The position numbers and the translations under genes are program-made. From the NCBI RefSeq assembly GCF_040403615.1, contig NZ_JBBAKG010000025.1, forward strand, positions 1 through 64,000: a DNA stretch of 64,000 bases. Direction: 5' to 3'. This document shows positions 51,101 through 60,179 of the stretch, piece by piece (positions within the stretch are counted from its first letter, which is position 1; every line of letters begins with the position of its first letter). Origin of the DNA: Haliscomenobacter sp040403615 (GTDB lineage: Bacteria > Bacteroidota > Bacteroidia > Chitinophagales > Saprospiraceae). The notes under the pieces were generated by a model. It had not been told where the DNA came from. It made no database searches and worked only from the letters and a program-made list of their open reading frames with translations.

Positions 51101-51232
51101 TTAATGCGTAAAGCGAAGAATATCGATCCTGAATCTTCATTTGGGTCTAATCTACGCTACTATGGCATTGAGGGAACAGGTTTACCTTCTGCCCGTTCAA
51201 TCGGACTCAACCTTAACTTTAAATTCAAATAG
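48128..51232 (+). CDS. SusC/RagA-family TonB-linked outer-membrane transporter
   Basis: 1034 residues with signal peptide (ICLMLILGLCGAGAFAQ), an N-terminal carboxypeptidase-regulatory-like domain (VRGTVTSKTDGMPLPGVNIL), a plug with the SusC-type QASALYGARASNGVILITTKKG signature (here SASALYGARASNG) and a large 22-strand-like barrel, ending in GLNLNFKFK. SusC proteins form the channel for TonB-powered import of oligosaccharides or peptides. The SusD partner starts 8 bp downstream and the upstream ROK protein suggests a sugar ligand. Confidence 0.93.
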   Translation: MIRSIRSQIRICLMLILGLCGAGAFAQGTVRGTVTSKTDGMPLPGVNILVKGRTTGTVTEVDGRFSLQVSPGETLTLSYTGFATQEVQVTNQTELSIVLVEDVLTMQEAVVTALGISKESRKLGYAVSTINGDQLNKARETNVALSLQGTAPGVTVRGTNGGPGGTAQVLLRGMPSMNSGGSPLYVINGIPMDNTQRGGAGEWGGGDNGDGIGNLNPDDIETLTILKGQSASALYGARASNGVILITTKKGKKNDFSVEYNTNYMTDNAMNLTDFQYDYGQGLLGVKPVDANSALSSTRMSWGPKLDGSSTPQFNGQSYPYSAQKDNIKNFYRTGSSFTNTVSVSKGTESGSFRLSASNLSNQSMVPNSGLERKTFNFSLDQKITKKLSVTAVANYVDEQSKNRSYLSDGPMNANNILFLATNVNESILAPGFDASKNGAEVRWSDDEYVSNPYFVTSQFKNNLSRRRMISSLMARYDLTSWLYAQARVGYDLSNDKSFNVTPWGTAYQTRPDGSGSMGQSQTQRSELNIEGILGANKKISDDLTIDALIGGNIRKNESEYVGVGGAFFTLPYVYTLSNLSQRGGGDYGFSKQGVHSGFYSVDFSYKNFLSVNTTGRYDDYSTLYSLINPEKKTGIFTPSVSTSFLFSELGNFGKLSFGKLRASFAQTSGELGDPYQTSLYYNLDRSFNGRPVGSFPGTAPNSTLNPFTLTEIEIGTELKFFNNRLGLDLAWFNRTTKNEIMRANFSPAAGFTGGFVGTGSTKNTGIELQVKGVIVRTANFEWSTTLNFTNVSNKIISTDLNNTNLQLGYNRATLGNAYTAFVPGLPGPQIMAYDYKRSNGQIVVDGSGIPVRGDLKPMGSVLPKQYGGLMNQLSYKGFNLAFLIDYSFGNKVLSATEHYSIARGLNKITLEGRDGITTGVIESGTANTVKAPAQLYYRAVAQQITSSSVVDGDFIKFRQLTLGYQIQGTKLGKLPFQSIQLSLVGRNLAILMRKAKNIDPESSFGSNLRYYGIEGTGLPSARSIGLNLNFKFK

Positions 51233-51240
51233 CCAGAACC

Positions 51241-52875
51241 ATGAAAATACAATATAAGAATTTCCTTAAACAAGGAAGACTTGCCTACTTAGTGTTGGTA
51301 CTTACTTTCCTTACCTTCTCCTGCGAAGATTTGGCCGAGTTGAACGTAGATCCAACCAGGTCTTCACCCGCAAACTTTGACCCGAATTTCTTCTTGTCTT
51401 CTAGCCAGTCGAATTATCTGGGTGCAACTACGGGTTATAGTGGCCCTATTCTATTTCAGAGCGGATGGGTACAAATTTTGGCCAGTACCTCTACCTTAGG
51501 TGCCAACTACTACTCCAACATGGACAAGTATGTTCCTTCTACCAACACAGCGAATTATCAACAAGGAGGCTGGAACAGTGGTTATCGATCAGCTACCCTG
51601 GCCAATCAAATCTTGTTTGATACCGACGGCAAAACTGGGTTTGAAAATTTGAGAGGGGTGGCCAAAATCATGATCATCCTGAATATGCAGCACATTAGCG
51701 ATGTTTATGGAGACATACCATATACGCAAGCATTGCAGGCTGCTGCCGGGCTCACCCAGCCTGAATATGACACTCAGGAGGCTCTTTACCAGGCTCTGCT
51801 TAAAGATTTGGACGCTGCGGTAAGCAGTTTAGATGTGTCCAAAAAAGGCCCAACTGCGGATCTGATGTACAATGGGGATGTTGCCAAATGGAAAAAATTT
51901 GGTTACTCCCTCATGCTGCGCATGGCCATGCGATTGGTAAAAATAAGTCCAGCCACTGCCAAGACTTATGCCGAGAAAGCAGCAGCGGGCGGCACATTTG
52001 CCAGTGCAGCTGATGACGCTGTTATCAAGTATGACAATACCAATGGCTATACAAACGGCAATGCAGGACCTTTGAATACTGCTTCTGATTTCTATGAGGT
52101 TCGCTGGAGCAAAACCATCATTGATTATTTGAAGACCAGAAATGATCCTCGCCTGGGAATAATTGCTGAAGTTCCACAAGATGGCTTTGCGGCTAACAAC
52201 AACGCTGCACTGAGTGGCAATTCTACTCCTGCAAACCAGCTTGGTTTGCCCAACGGATTTGATATAGCTGGAGGAGCTACCGACATCAGTAAATCTCCTG
52301 GCTTTCCAGGCGCAACAGGCTCTGGCTCAGATGCTACCAAAATTGGGAAGTACTCACGTCCAACAGCCATCTACCGTAATGTAAATGCCCCCGCATTTAT
52401 TCTGACTTACGCTGAGAGTGAATTACTCTTGGCAGAGGCAGTTGTAAGGGGCTTTACTGTATCGGGAACTGCTGCTAGTCACTACAGCAACGCGCTTCGA
52501 GGTGCCTTGGCTGGCATGGCGCCACTTGGTACCAGCGCAGCTATTGATGCGGCTACGGTAAACGCATATGTTACAGCAAACCCACTTGACGTTTCTTCCT
52601 CAGCCAATTCTCTAAAGATGATCAATGAGCAGTATTGGGCAACCACTGGCCTTTTGTTCAACTTTGTAGAGGCATGGAACAACTGGAAACGTTCGGGCCA
52701 TCCAGTGCTAACACCGGTTAAATTTACTGGTAACTTCTCAAATGGAGCAATTCCTCGCAGACAGCCATACCCAACTGGAGAAGCAGGTCAGAATGGTGAT
52801 GCTTACAAAAAAGCAGTCACCAGACTTCCAGGCGGTGATCAGTGGACATCCCGCATTTGGTGGGACGCTAATTAA
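51241..52875 (+). CDS. SusD/RagB-family lipoprotein (SusD-like type 2)
   Basis: 544 residues. The lipoprotein signal ends LVLTFLTFSC (Cys about residue 28). The next segment ELNVDPTRSSPANFDPNFFL is the start typical of SusD-like_2 proteins, and GVAKIMIILNMQHISDVYGDIPYTQALQ contains the conserved D-YGDIPY core; the SAP-like TPR helices and the C-terminal NEQYWATTGLLFNFVEAWNNWKRSGHP motif follow. It lids the SusC channel and captures ligand at the surface. A terminator follows, so it closes the SusCD unit. Confidence 0.92.
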   Translation: MKIQYKNFLKQGRLAYLVLVLTFLTFSCEDLAELNVDPTRSSPANFDPNFFLSSSQSNYLGATTGYSGPILFQSGWVQILASTSTLGANYYSNMDKYVPSTNTANYQQGGWNSGYRSATLANQILFDTDGKTGFENLRGVAKIMIILNMQHISDVYGDIPYTQALQAAAGLTQPEYDTQEALYQALLKDLDAAVSSLDVSKKGPTADLMYNGDVAKWKKFGYSLMLRMAMRLVKISPATAKTYAEKAAAGGTFASAADDAVIKYDNTNGYTNGNAGPLNTASDFYEVRWSKTIIDYLKTRNDPRLGIIAEVPQDGFAANNNAALSGNSTPANQLGLPNGFDIAGGATDISKSPGFPGATGSGSDATKIGKYSRPTAIYRNVNAPAFILTYAESELLLAEAVVRGFTVSGTAASHYSNALRGALAGMAPLGTSAAIDAATVNAYVTANPLDVSSSANSLKMINEQYWATTGLLFNFVEAWNNWKRSGHPVLTPVKFTGNFSNGAIPRRQPYPTGEAGQNGDAYKKAVTRLPGGDQWTSRIWWDAN

Positions 52876-52937
52876 GTTGAAACGGGTTAAACTTGTGTTT
52901 TGAATTCCAACCATAAGTTTATTAATGGGAATGAAGT

Positions 52938-52972
52938 AAAAGGCTGGACTCCAATCCAGCCTTTTATTTTTT
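52938..52972 (+). terminator. Rho-independent terminator after SusD
   Basis: AAAAGGCTGGA (52938-52948) and TCCAGCCTTTT (52955-52965) form a perfect 11-bp stem with a 6-base loop, followed by ATTTTTT. It separates the SusCD unit from the VCBS gene, which therefore needs its own promoter. Confidence 0.8.
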
Positions 52973-53034
52973 CTCTAGTGTGTGTAAATTGCTGTTGATA
53001 ATTGCATTTGAAAGTGACGAAATTCCCTGTATCA

Positions 53035-56000
53035 ATGAAAAAAGTATTCGCAGTTGCGCTTTCTTTAATCACCTTGGTATCTGCCAAGGCGCAAAGTTTA
53101 TTCGAGTCCGTTAATTCCTCACGCTCAGGTGTATCATTCAAAAATACCATTGTCGAAAATGCGACTCAAAACGCATTGACTTACGAAAACTTATTCAATG
53201 GAGGGGGGATTGCAGTTGGGGACATCAACAACGATGGCCTCGAAGACATCTACTTCGTTTCTAACATGCAGCTCAATCAGTTGTACCTCAATCAGGGCAA
53301 CTTCAAATTCAAAGACATTACTCAAGCAGCGGGAGTAGCTGGCCGGGTGGGATGGAAAAGTGGCACATCCATGGTAGACATCAACGGCGATGGGCTTCTC
53401 GATATCTACGTGTGTTACTCCGGCAAAACAGATGCAGAAAAAAGGCGCAATCAGTTTTTTATCAACCAGGGAAACCTCACTTTCATCGATAAGGCCCAAG
53501 AGATGGGGCTTGACGATCCATCATATACCACCCAAGTCTCCTTCTTTGACTATGATCGGGATGGTGATTTAGATGCTTTCTTACTCGCGACCAATGTAAA
53601 AGTGATCCGGGACTTGGAGTATTCGCAGGCCCGTAAAGCTAAACATCCTTATGCCGGCGACAAGTTGTTTCGCAACGACAATGGGCGCTTTACCGAAGTA
53701 ACAGAGGCGGCTGGTATTCTTTCTAATGCCCTCGGCTTTGGCTTGGGTGTAACGGTATCGGATGTGAACAAAGATGGCTGGCTAGATATTTATGTCTCTA
53801 ATGACTATGCCGAACCGGATTACCTCTACATCAACAATCGCGATGGAACCTTCACCAATAAGCTGGATGTATCGCTCCAACACATTTCGCAATTCTCGAT
53901 GGGGTCAGATATAGCAGATGTCAACAATGATCTGTTACCTGATATTTTCACTGTTGACATGTTGCCTGAAGACAATAAAAGACAGAAGCTATTGTATGGA
54001 CCGGACAACTACGAGCAATTCGCGCTCATGGTGAACGAGGGCTATCATTACCAGTTCATGCGCAATATGCTTCACCTCAACAATGGTAACGGTACATTTT
54101 CGGAAGTAGGGCAACTGTCGGGCGTATCCAATACCGACTGGAGCTGGGCACCACTGTTTGCCGATTACGACAACGATGGCTGGAAAGATCTATTCGTGAC
54201 AAACGGATATTTTCGGGATTATACCAATCGCGATTTTCTTAAATACAAAGGGGATTACTATTTTCAGAAAGTTCTGGCGCACGAAAAAGCCGATACCTTG
54301 GAGTTGGCAAAGTCAATGCCTTCAACACCAGTGCACAATTATATTTTTAAAAACATGAGCAATGCCCGGTTTGAAGATCAGAGCAAGGCCTGGGGATTTT
54401 CAACGCCCACTTTTTCAAATGGTGCCGCTTATGCCGATCTTGACAATGATGGCGATCTGGATTTGATTGTAAACAATCAGAACGCTGAGGCTTCGCTTTA
54501 CCGAAATCTCGCGCGCCAGCAAAACGCATCGCGCCATTACATCGCTTTGCAACTGAAAGGTGCTGGACTGAACACACAAGCTATTGGAAGCGCTGTAACG
54601 ATTTACATTGGACAGGATAAACAGTTTTTTGAAATGATGCCGGTGCGCGGTTACCAGTCCTCTGTTTCTAGCAGAATTCATGCTGGCTTGGGTGGCCAAA
54701 CACAGATCGATTCGATAGTTGTAGTTTGGCCGACGGGCAAAAAAAGTAAAATTGCCAACGCAATGGCCGACCAGTTGCTCGTGTTGGAAGAAGTAAACTC
54801 GACACCAACTGATCATGATGCTACCCCTCAAACAGCTACCCTTTTCAAAAGCGAAAAGTCCCCACTCACCTATCGTCACACGGAATATGGGGCAAATGAT
54901 TTTAAACGACAACCATTACTCAATACCATGCTGTCGCCTTGCGGCCCCGTGATGGCGAGTGCCGATGTCAATAAAGATGGCACGCTGGATATTTTTGTTG
55001 GGGGCACCAAGGAAAATCCCGGTCGCTTGTTCGTACAGTTGAGCAACGGCATTTTCCGCATGATGGGTAATTTTGATTTCAAAGAAGATGCCAATTGCGC
55101 GGATGCAGATGCCAGCTTTTTTGACGCAGATGGTGATGGCGATCAAGATTTATATGTAGTAAGTGGCGGTTATCACGAATATCAGCCGGATGAGGAAGCT
55201 TTGCAAGATCGCTTGTACATCAATGATGGTAAGGGAAACTTTAGCAAAGCGCTAGGCGCGATACCGCATATGTCTCCAGCCAAATCCTGTGTGCGGCCAA
55301 TCGATCTTGATCACGATGGCGATCTTGACCTATTCGTGGGAGGAAGAGTTATGCCGGGTTCATATCCACAATCTCCGCCAAGTTATCTCTTGCTCAATGA
55401 TGGTTCAGGGCGGTTTACCGATGCCACTGAAAATCTATTGCCTTTGCTGAAAAATCTGGGCATGGTTACCGATGCAGCCTGGCTTGATGTAAACGAAGAT
55501 ACTTTTGCTGACCTGATTGTAATGGGAGAATTTATGCCAATCAGCGTATTTATCAACAACCAAGGCCAGCGTTTTGAGGAAGCCACCAATCAATATTTTA
55601 AAAATGTGGAATCTGGTTGGTGGAATAAACTAGCCGTGGCCGATTTTGACCATGATGGTGATGACGATCTGATTGCCGGCAATTTCGGTTTGAATTCCCA
55701 GTTCAAAGCAAGTGAATCAGAACCCATCAGTATGGTCTATTCAGACTTTGATAACAATGGCAGCATAGATCCCATTCTGGTTTCATATGTACAGCACAAA
55801 CCTTACCCCTTCGCTGGTCGCGATGAACTGTTGGATCAACTTTTTCCCTTGCGCAAGAAGTTCACTACCTATGCCCCCTATTCAGAAGCCACACTAAGCG
55901 ACCTGTTCACTCCTGCGGAGCTTTCGCAAACAAAAAGATTGTCCGCGACAGAACTGCGAAGCGTTTACTTCGAAAATCAGGGCAAGCAGTTTGTCAAACA

Positions 56001-56331
56001 CATTTTGCCAACTGAGGCCCAGTATGCCCCGGTTTATAGTATTGAAGTACTTGATTACAATCATGATGGTCACCCCGATTTTATTCTTGCTGGCAACCAG
56101 AGCGCGATACGCATCCGTTTGGGCAGTATTGATGCAAACTTTGGGCAGCTCTATGAAGGCAATGGCAAAGGAAATTTCAGGTACGTAACCCAGGCGGAAT
56201 CCGGATTTTCTTTTACAGGCGATGTAAAATCAATGAAGTGGATAAAAACTCCTGCCGGGGAATTCCTACTTGCAGGGATCAATAACCTGGGTATTGTGGC
56301 CTACAAAAGAAATGAATCAACTTCGAAATAA
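53035..56331 (+). CDS. VCBS/FG-GAP repeat protein with ASPIC/UnbV-like segments
   Basis: 1098 residues from the ATG opening a signal peptide (MKKVFAVALSLITLVSAKAQ); the start at 53002 adds 11 non-signal residues. The body repeats an integrin-alpha-like calcium motif many times (VGDINNDGLEDIYFV, DINGDGLLDIYVCYSG, DYDRDGDLDAFL, DVNKDGWLDIYVSNDYAEPDY, DLDHDGDLDLFVGG), giving a beta-propeller, and has an ASPIC-type segment near residue 560 (GSRIHAGLGGQTQIDSIVVVWPTG-like, written SSRIHAGLGGQ). This protein is common in Bacteroidota near SusCD and likely binds glycans or surfaces outside the cell. The palindromic element copy 3 begins right after its stop. Confidence 0.9.
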   Translation: MKKVFAVALSLITLVSAKAQSLFESVNSSRSGVSFKNTIVENATQNALTYENLFNGGGIAVGDINNDGLEDIYFVSNMQLNQLYLNQGNFKFKDITQAAGVAGRVGWKSGTSMVDINGDGLLDIYVCYSGKTDAEKRRNQFFINQGNLTFIDKAQEMGLDDPSYTTQVSFFDYDRDGDLDAFLLATNVKVIRDLEYSQARKAKHPYAGDKLFRNDNGRFTEVTEAAGILSNALGFGLGVTVSDVNKDGWLDIYVSNDYAEPDYLYINNRDGTFTNKLDVSLQHISQFSMGSDIADVNNDLLPDIFTVDMLPEDNKRQKLLYGPDNYEQFALMVNEGYHYQFMRNMLHLNNGNGTFSEVGQLSGVSNTDWSWAPLFADYDNDGWKDLFVTNGYFRDYTNRDFLKYKGDYYFQKVLAHEKADTLELAKSMPSTPVHNYIFKNMSNARFEDQSKAWGFSTPTFSNGAAYADLDNDGDLDLIVNNQNAEASLYRNLARQQNASRHYIALQLKGAGLNTQAIGSAVTIYIGQDKQFFEMMPVRGYQSSVSSRIHAGLGGQTQIDSIVVVWPTGKKSKIANAMADQLLVLEEVNSTPTDHDATPQTATLFKSEKSPLTYRHTEYGANDFKRQPLLNTMLSPCGPVMASADVNKDGTLDIFVGGTKENPGRLFVQLSNGIFRMMGNFDFKEDANCADADASFFDADGDGDQDLYVVSGGYHEYQPDEEALQDRLYINDGKGNFSKALGAIPHMSPAKSCVRPIDLDHDGDLDLFVGGRVMPGSYPQSPPSYLLLNDGSGRFTDATENLLPLLKNLGMVTDAAWLDVNEDTFADLIVMGEFMPISVFINNQGQRFEEATNQYFKNVESGWWNKLAVADFDHDGDDDLIAGNFGLNSQFKASESEPISMVYSDFDNNGSIDPILVSYVQHKPYPFAGRDELLDQLFPLRKKFTTYAPYSEATLSDLFTPAELSQTKRLSATELRSVYFENQGKQFVKHILPTEAQYAPVYSIEVLDYNHDGHPDFILAGNQSAIRIRLGSIDANFGQLYEGNGKGNFRYVTQAESGFSFTGDVKSMKWIKTPAGEFLLAGINNLGIVAYKRNESTSK

Positions 56332-56452
56332 GGGGCAAAAAAAATAAGTGTTCATTTTGCCAACGAATTAGATAAGTAAACGTTCCATTTTAAGTGTCTT
56401 ATCTAATCCGTTGGCTCAGAAAAAATGAATACTTATTTTTGCCCCACTACCA
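56332..56452 (+). repeat. dispersed palindromic element, copy 3
   Basis: Reads GGGGCAAAAAAAATAAGTGT then TCATTTT, inner arm GCCAACGAATTAGATAAG, 21-nt loop, complementary arms and GCCCCACTACCA. Its arms differ from copies 1 and 2 in ways that mostly keep the pairing (one G-T wobble, one A-C mismatch). It starts on the base after the VCBS stop codon and runs to 13 bp before the haloperoxidase ATG. Confidence 0.85.
56411..56441 (+). promoter_or_regulatory. promoter in the right end of palindromic element copy 3
   Basis: TTG (56411-56413), 20 bp, TATTTTTG (56434-56441). The box lies 24 bp before the haloperoxidase ATG at 56466, so a transcript would have a very short leader. It makes the repeat the likely promoter of that gene if the strand and spacing are used in vivo. 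Confidence 0.45.
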
Positions 56453-56465
56453 AATTTTCTTTCTG

Positions 56466-57788
56466 ATGAAATATTTTTTCAGCATAAGCTTCTTTTTGAT
56501 CGTAACGACACGCCTCCTTGCGCAGACGGAAGATCAGGCAACTGCCCAGTTCATCAAATCAGCCTTTCATCTTTCTGAAGTGATGCTGCACGATGTGGCC
56601 AGTCCGCCAGCTGCAGCCCGCTTCTACGCTTATGCTATGTTAAGTGCCTACGAAGTGTTGCAGCGCAATCAATCGGATATGCTTGCACTGAGTAAAAACT
56701 TTCGTGTTGTTCCCGAATTTGTTCAATTACCAGTTCCAGCAAATTTTAATCCAGCATTTTGCGCTACTTATGCCATGCTCGAAACAGGCAGGTTGATTCT
56801 GCCTTCCGGTTATATGTTGGAAGAGAAGCAAGGTGAATTGATCACCATTTTCCGAAAGAGCTACAAACTGAATGCCAAGCACCTTGAGGCCAACCGGCAA
56901 TACGCCAATGAGGTGGCGGCGCAGGTGCTGGCTTACGCAAAGAAAGATGGCTACTTTTCGCTCAGCGTACTGCCGCGCTTTAAACCCAACACCAAAGAAG
57001 CGGGAAGATGGTATCCAACAGCTCCTGAATACATGAGCGCAGTAGAGCCTCAATGGAAAACCATTCGTACCTTCTTTCTCGATTCAGCCGATCAATTTAT
57101 GCCTTACGATCCGGCACCTTTCAGTACCGAAAAGGGGAGCAGTTTTTTTAATCAGTTAGAAGAAGTGGTTACCATCTCCAAACAACTTACTGCAGAACAA
57201 AAAGCCATCGCTGGATTTTGGGATTGCAATCCGTTTGCGGTTACTTATTCAGGTCATGCCGCCATGGGAATGAAAAAAATTTCACCAGGTGGTCATTGGA
57301 TCGGCATTACGGGTATTGTTTGTCGTAAGGCAAATGCCTCACTGCAAAAGACAATTACCGCACACACACTCATCGCACTTTCATTGCACGATGCCTTTGT
57401 AAGTTGCTGGCATGAAAAATACCACAGCGACCGCATTCGTCCAGAATCTGCGATCAACAAATATGTAGATGAAGAGTGGCGACCACTACTGCAAACGCCA
57501 CCGTTCCCGGAATACACCAGCGGCCATAGTGTAATCTCCACCGCCAGTGCCGAGGTACTGAGTCACCTCTTCGGAGAAAACTTTGCATACGTGGACACCT
57601 CCGAGGAATATTTTGGATTGCCGGCCCGGTCATTCCAATCATTTAAAGCGGCATCGCAGGAGGCTGCCATCTCTCGCCTTTATGGTGGCATCCATTTTCG
57701 TGATGCTATTGAGGCGGGTCAACGCCAGGGCGAAGCCATTGGAAAATACATTGTTGAAAAAATCAAAAACGGGAATGCCCGTAGATAA
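56466..57788 (+). CDS. vanadium-dependent haloperoxidase / PAP2-family exported protein
   Basis: 440 residues from the ATG that opens a signal peptide (MKYFFSISFFLIVTTRLLAQ); starting further upstream would read through the palindromic element. The phosphatase/haloperoxidase signature is intact: HSDRIRPESAI (Lys/Arg site), PPFPEYTSGHSVIS (the PxxxSGH box, written YTSGHS) and ISRLYGGIHFRDAIEAG (the SRxxxGxHxxxD box with catalytic His). The fold is shared by acid phosphatases and vanadium haloperoxidases; the family's length and arrangement fit the latter. It likely works in the periplasm. The next gene starts 70 bp downstream. Confidence 0.87.
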   Translation: MKYFFSISFFLIVTTRLLAQTEDQATAQFIKSAFHLSEVMLHDVASPPAAARFYAYAMLSAYEVLQRNQSDMLALSKNFRVVPEFVQLPVPANFNPAFCATYAMLETGRLILPSGYMLEEKQGELITIFRKSYKLNAKHLEANRQYANEVAAQVLAYAKKDGYFSLSVLPRFKPNTKEAGRWYPTAPEYMSAVEPQWKTIRTFFLDSADQFMPYDPAPFSTEKGSSFFNQLEEVVTISKQLTAEQKAIAGFWDCNPFAVTYSGHAAMGMKKISPGGHWIGITGIVCRKANASLQKTITAHTLIALSLHDAFVSCWHEKYHSDRIRPESAINKYVDEEWRPLLQTPPFPEYTSGHSVISTASAEVLSHLFGENFAYVDTSEEYFGLPARSFQSFKAASQEAAISRLYGGIHFRDAIEAGQRQGEAIGKYIVEKIKNGNARR

Positions 57789-57858
57789 TGAAGAGCCTAA
57801 TCGTCGGCAGGTGGCGGTTCCTGGTTTTTTTTAAGATCAGTTAATAAACACAAATACC

Positions 57859-60168
57859 ATGACAAAAAAATCAATTCTATTCGCCATTGCTCTTGCAGCC
57901 ATTTGGTATGCATGTAGTACCGAAGGGCGGTATTCTGATGCAATTCCGGAGGAAATCAGCTACAATTTCCATGTTCGCCCGATCTTATCGGACAAATGTT
58001 TCGCTTGTCACGGTCCCGATGCAGGCAAACGCCAGGCCGATTTGCGTCTGGATATAGAGGAATTTGCCTTCCAACCCTTGAAGGAAACCAAAGGAGCCTA
58101 TGCCATTGTAAGTGGCAAACCTGAGGAATCGGAGGTATACAAGCGCATCACGTCAGAAGAGCCCGATTATACGATGCCTACGCCCGAGTCACACCTGGGA
58201 GCATTGAGCGGCCGGGAGATAAAAATCATTAAAAATTGGATAAAACAAGGGGGAAAATATGAGAAACATTGGGCTTTTACGAAACCCAAAAAAGCGCCTT
58301 TGCCAACAGTAAAAAATAAAAATTGGGTTAAAAATGAAATAGATTATTTCACCCAAGCCAAAATGACCGAACGCGGTTTGACGCCGAATAAAGAAGCAGA
58401 TCCGGCTTATCTTTTAAAACGAGCTGCTTTAGACATTACCGGTTTGTTGCCTTCGATGGAATTGATGAACAAATTCGCTGCCGATCAGCGCCCGGACGCT
58501 TATGAAAAAGCCATCGATCAACTTTTGGCGACGCCGCAGTATGGCGAAAAAATGGCCTTGTATTGGCTCGACATAGCGCGTTATGCCGATAGTTATGGCT
58601 ATCAGGACGATAATGTCCGAACGCAATGGGCTTGGCGCGATTGGGTGATTCATGCTTTTAACAAAAATATGCCCTATGATCAATTTATCACCTGGCAATT
58701 GGCGGGCGATTTGGTACCTGGTTCGAAAAAAGAAAGCATCTTGGCCACGGCCTTTTTGCGCAACCACAAATACACGGAAGAAGGCGGTATTATCCCCGAA
58801 GAGTACCGCATCGAGTACAATTTAGATAAAACCAAAACCTTTACCAAAGGCGTTTTAGCCCTCACTGCCGAATGCGCTCAATGTCATAGCCATAAGTACG
58901 ACCCTATTTCTCATCAGGAATATTACCAGATGTTTGCTTTTTTTAACAACAGCAAAGAGGTGGGTTTTGAAGGCGACGTGAGCCAGTCGCTACCAGCTAA
59001 AAATCCTAAAATGACCTTGACAGATACCGAAATCAAAAATATTTTCAAATTTATCAATAAAAAAGATACGGGTTCGATAACGGTGTCCGTCATGGGCGAC
59101 TTGGATACGGTACGTCCTACCTATATCCTCGATCGTGGAGCTTATGACAAACCCACAAAGGCTGTGAAACCGCTGGCTTTTGCCGCGGTTATGCCTTTTG
59201 ACACCACGAAATTGCCACGCAACAGGCTTGGTTTGGCGAAATGGACGGTGAACAAAAACAACCCATTGACTGCCAGGGTTTTTGTCAACCATATGTGGCA
59301 GGAGTTCTTCGGCAATGGCATCGTAAGCACAACGGGCGACTTTGGGATGCAAGGCAATTTGCCAACCCATCCCGAACTCTTGGACTGGTTGGCCGTAGAT
59401 TTCATGGAGCACAATTGGAACATTAAACGCCTTGTCAAACAGATTTTACTATCCGCCACCTACCGCCAATCGGCAAAAGTAAGCGACGAGCATTTGGCAG
59501 TTGATCCGGAGAATATCTATTTGTCCCGCTATACCCGCACCCGAGTCAAAGCGGAGTTTGTCCGCGATATTGTGTTGGCCAGCAGCGGTTTATTGCATAA
59601 AGAAATAGGCGGCCCCAGCGTAAAACCTTACCAACCCAAAGGCTTGTGGGAAAAGGCGAGCTCTGGCCGCGGCGTTTTAGCCAAATATGACTTGGACGAA
59701 GGTAGCGATTTGTATCGCCGGGGCATGTACACCTTCATCAAACTGACGGTACCACCTCCTTCCATGGTTATGTTTGATGCCAGCAACCGCGACCAATGCG
59801 AGGTCAAACGCTCCAAAACTAATACGCCCTTACAGGCACTAATCATGTTGAATGACCCCACTGTATTGGAGGCTTCTCGTTCTTTTGCCCAACGGCTTCT
59901 GACCGAACAAAATACGCTCGATGACAAAATCACCAAAGCCTTTCAAACGATCATTTGCCGAAAACCCTCCCAAAAAGAAAAAGCAATTTTGACCTCCTAT
60001 TTCAAGGAGCAGTTAACGCTTTTTCAGAACAAAAAACTAGACGCTATTAAAACCCTTACCATTGGCGCTTCGGAGCTCAATAGAGCCATCGATTTGAACC
60101 AATCGGCGGCTTTGATGAAAGTGGTCAGTACGATTTACAACCTGGAAGAAGCGATTACAAAAAGCTAA
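57859..60168 (+). CDS. PSD1-type protein: cytochrome c-like domain, DUF1549, DUF1553
   Basis: 769 residues. A lipoprotein-like start (LAAIWYACS) precedes a planctomycete-type c-heme domain with CFACHGPDAGKRQADLRLD (CxxCH heme site) and later CAQCHSHKYDPIS, a second CxxCH. DUF1549 follows (VLKRAALDITGLLPS-like; ALYWLDIARYADSYGYQDDN) and DUF1553 comes last (NPLTARVFVNHMWQEFFGNG, RRGMYTFIKLTVPPPSMVMF). Such proteins are found beside DUF1501 genes in Planctomycetes and Bacteroidota that degrade complex organics, and the heme suggests an oxidative step. It is 11 bp from the DUF1501 gene. Confidence 0.88.
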   Translation: MTKKSILFAIALAAIWYACSTEGRYSDAIPEEISYNFHVRPILSDKCFACHGPDAGKRQADLRLDIEEFAFQPLKETKGAYAIVSGKPEESEVYKRITSEEPDYTMPTPESHLGALSGREIKIIKNWIKQGGKYEKHWAFTKPKKAPLPTVKNKNWVKNEIDYFTQAKMTERGLTPNKEADPAYLLKRAALDITGLLPSMELMNKFAADQRPDAYEKAIDQLLATPQYGEKMALYWLDIARYADSYGYQDDNVRTQWAWRDWVIHAFNKNMPYDQFITWQLAGDLVPGSKKESILATAFLRNHKYTEEGGIIPEEYRIEYNLDKTKTFTKGVLALTAECAQCHSHKYDPISHQEYYQMFAFFNNSKEVGFEGDVSQSLPAKNPKMTLTDTEIKNIFKFINKKDTGSITVSVMGDLDTVRPTYILDRGAYDKPTKAVKPLAFAAVMPFDTTKLPRNRLGLAKWTVNKNNPLTARVFVNHMWQEFFGNGIVSTTGDFGMQGNLPTHPELLDWLAVDFMEHNWNIKRLVKQILLSATYRQSAKVSDEHLAVDPENIYLSRYTRTRVKAEFVRDIVLASSGLLHKEIGGPSVKPYQPKGLWEKASSGRGVLAKYDLDEGSDLYRRGMYTFIKLTVPPPSMVMFDASNRDQCEVKRSKTNTPLQALIMLNDPTVLEASRSFAQRLLTEQNTLDDKITKAFQTIICRKPSQKEKAILTSYFKEQLTLFQNKKLDAIKTLTIGASELNRAIDLNQSAALMKVVSTIYNLEEAITKS

Positions 60169-60179
60169 AAAAACCAATC

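Noticed and set aside
56394..56465. N-terminal extension of the haloperoxidase from the upstream in-frame start
   Set aside because: It would translate the palindromic repeat, and a good signal peptide begins at 56466.
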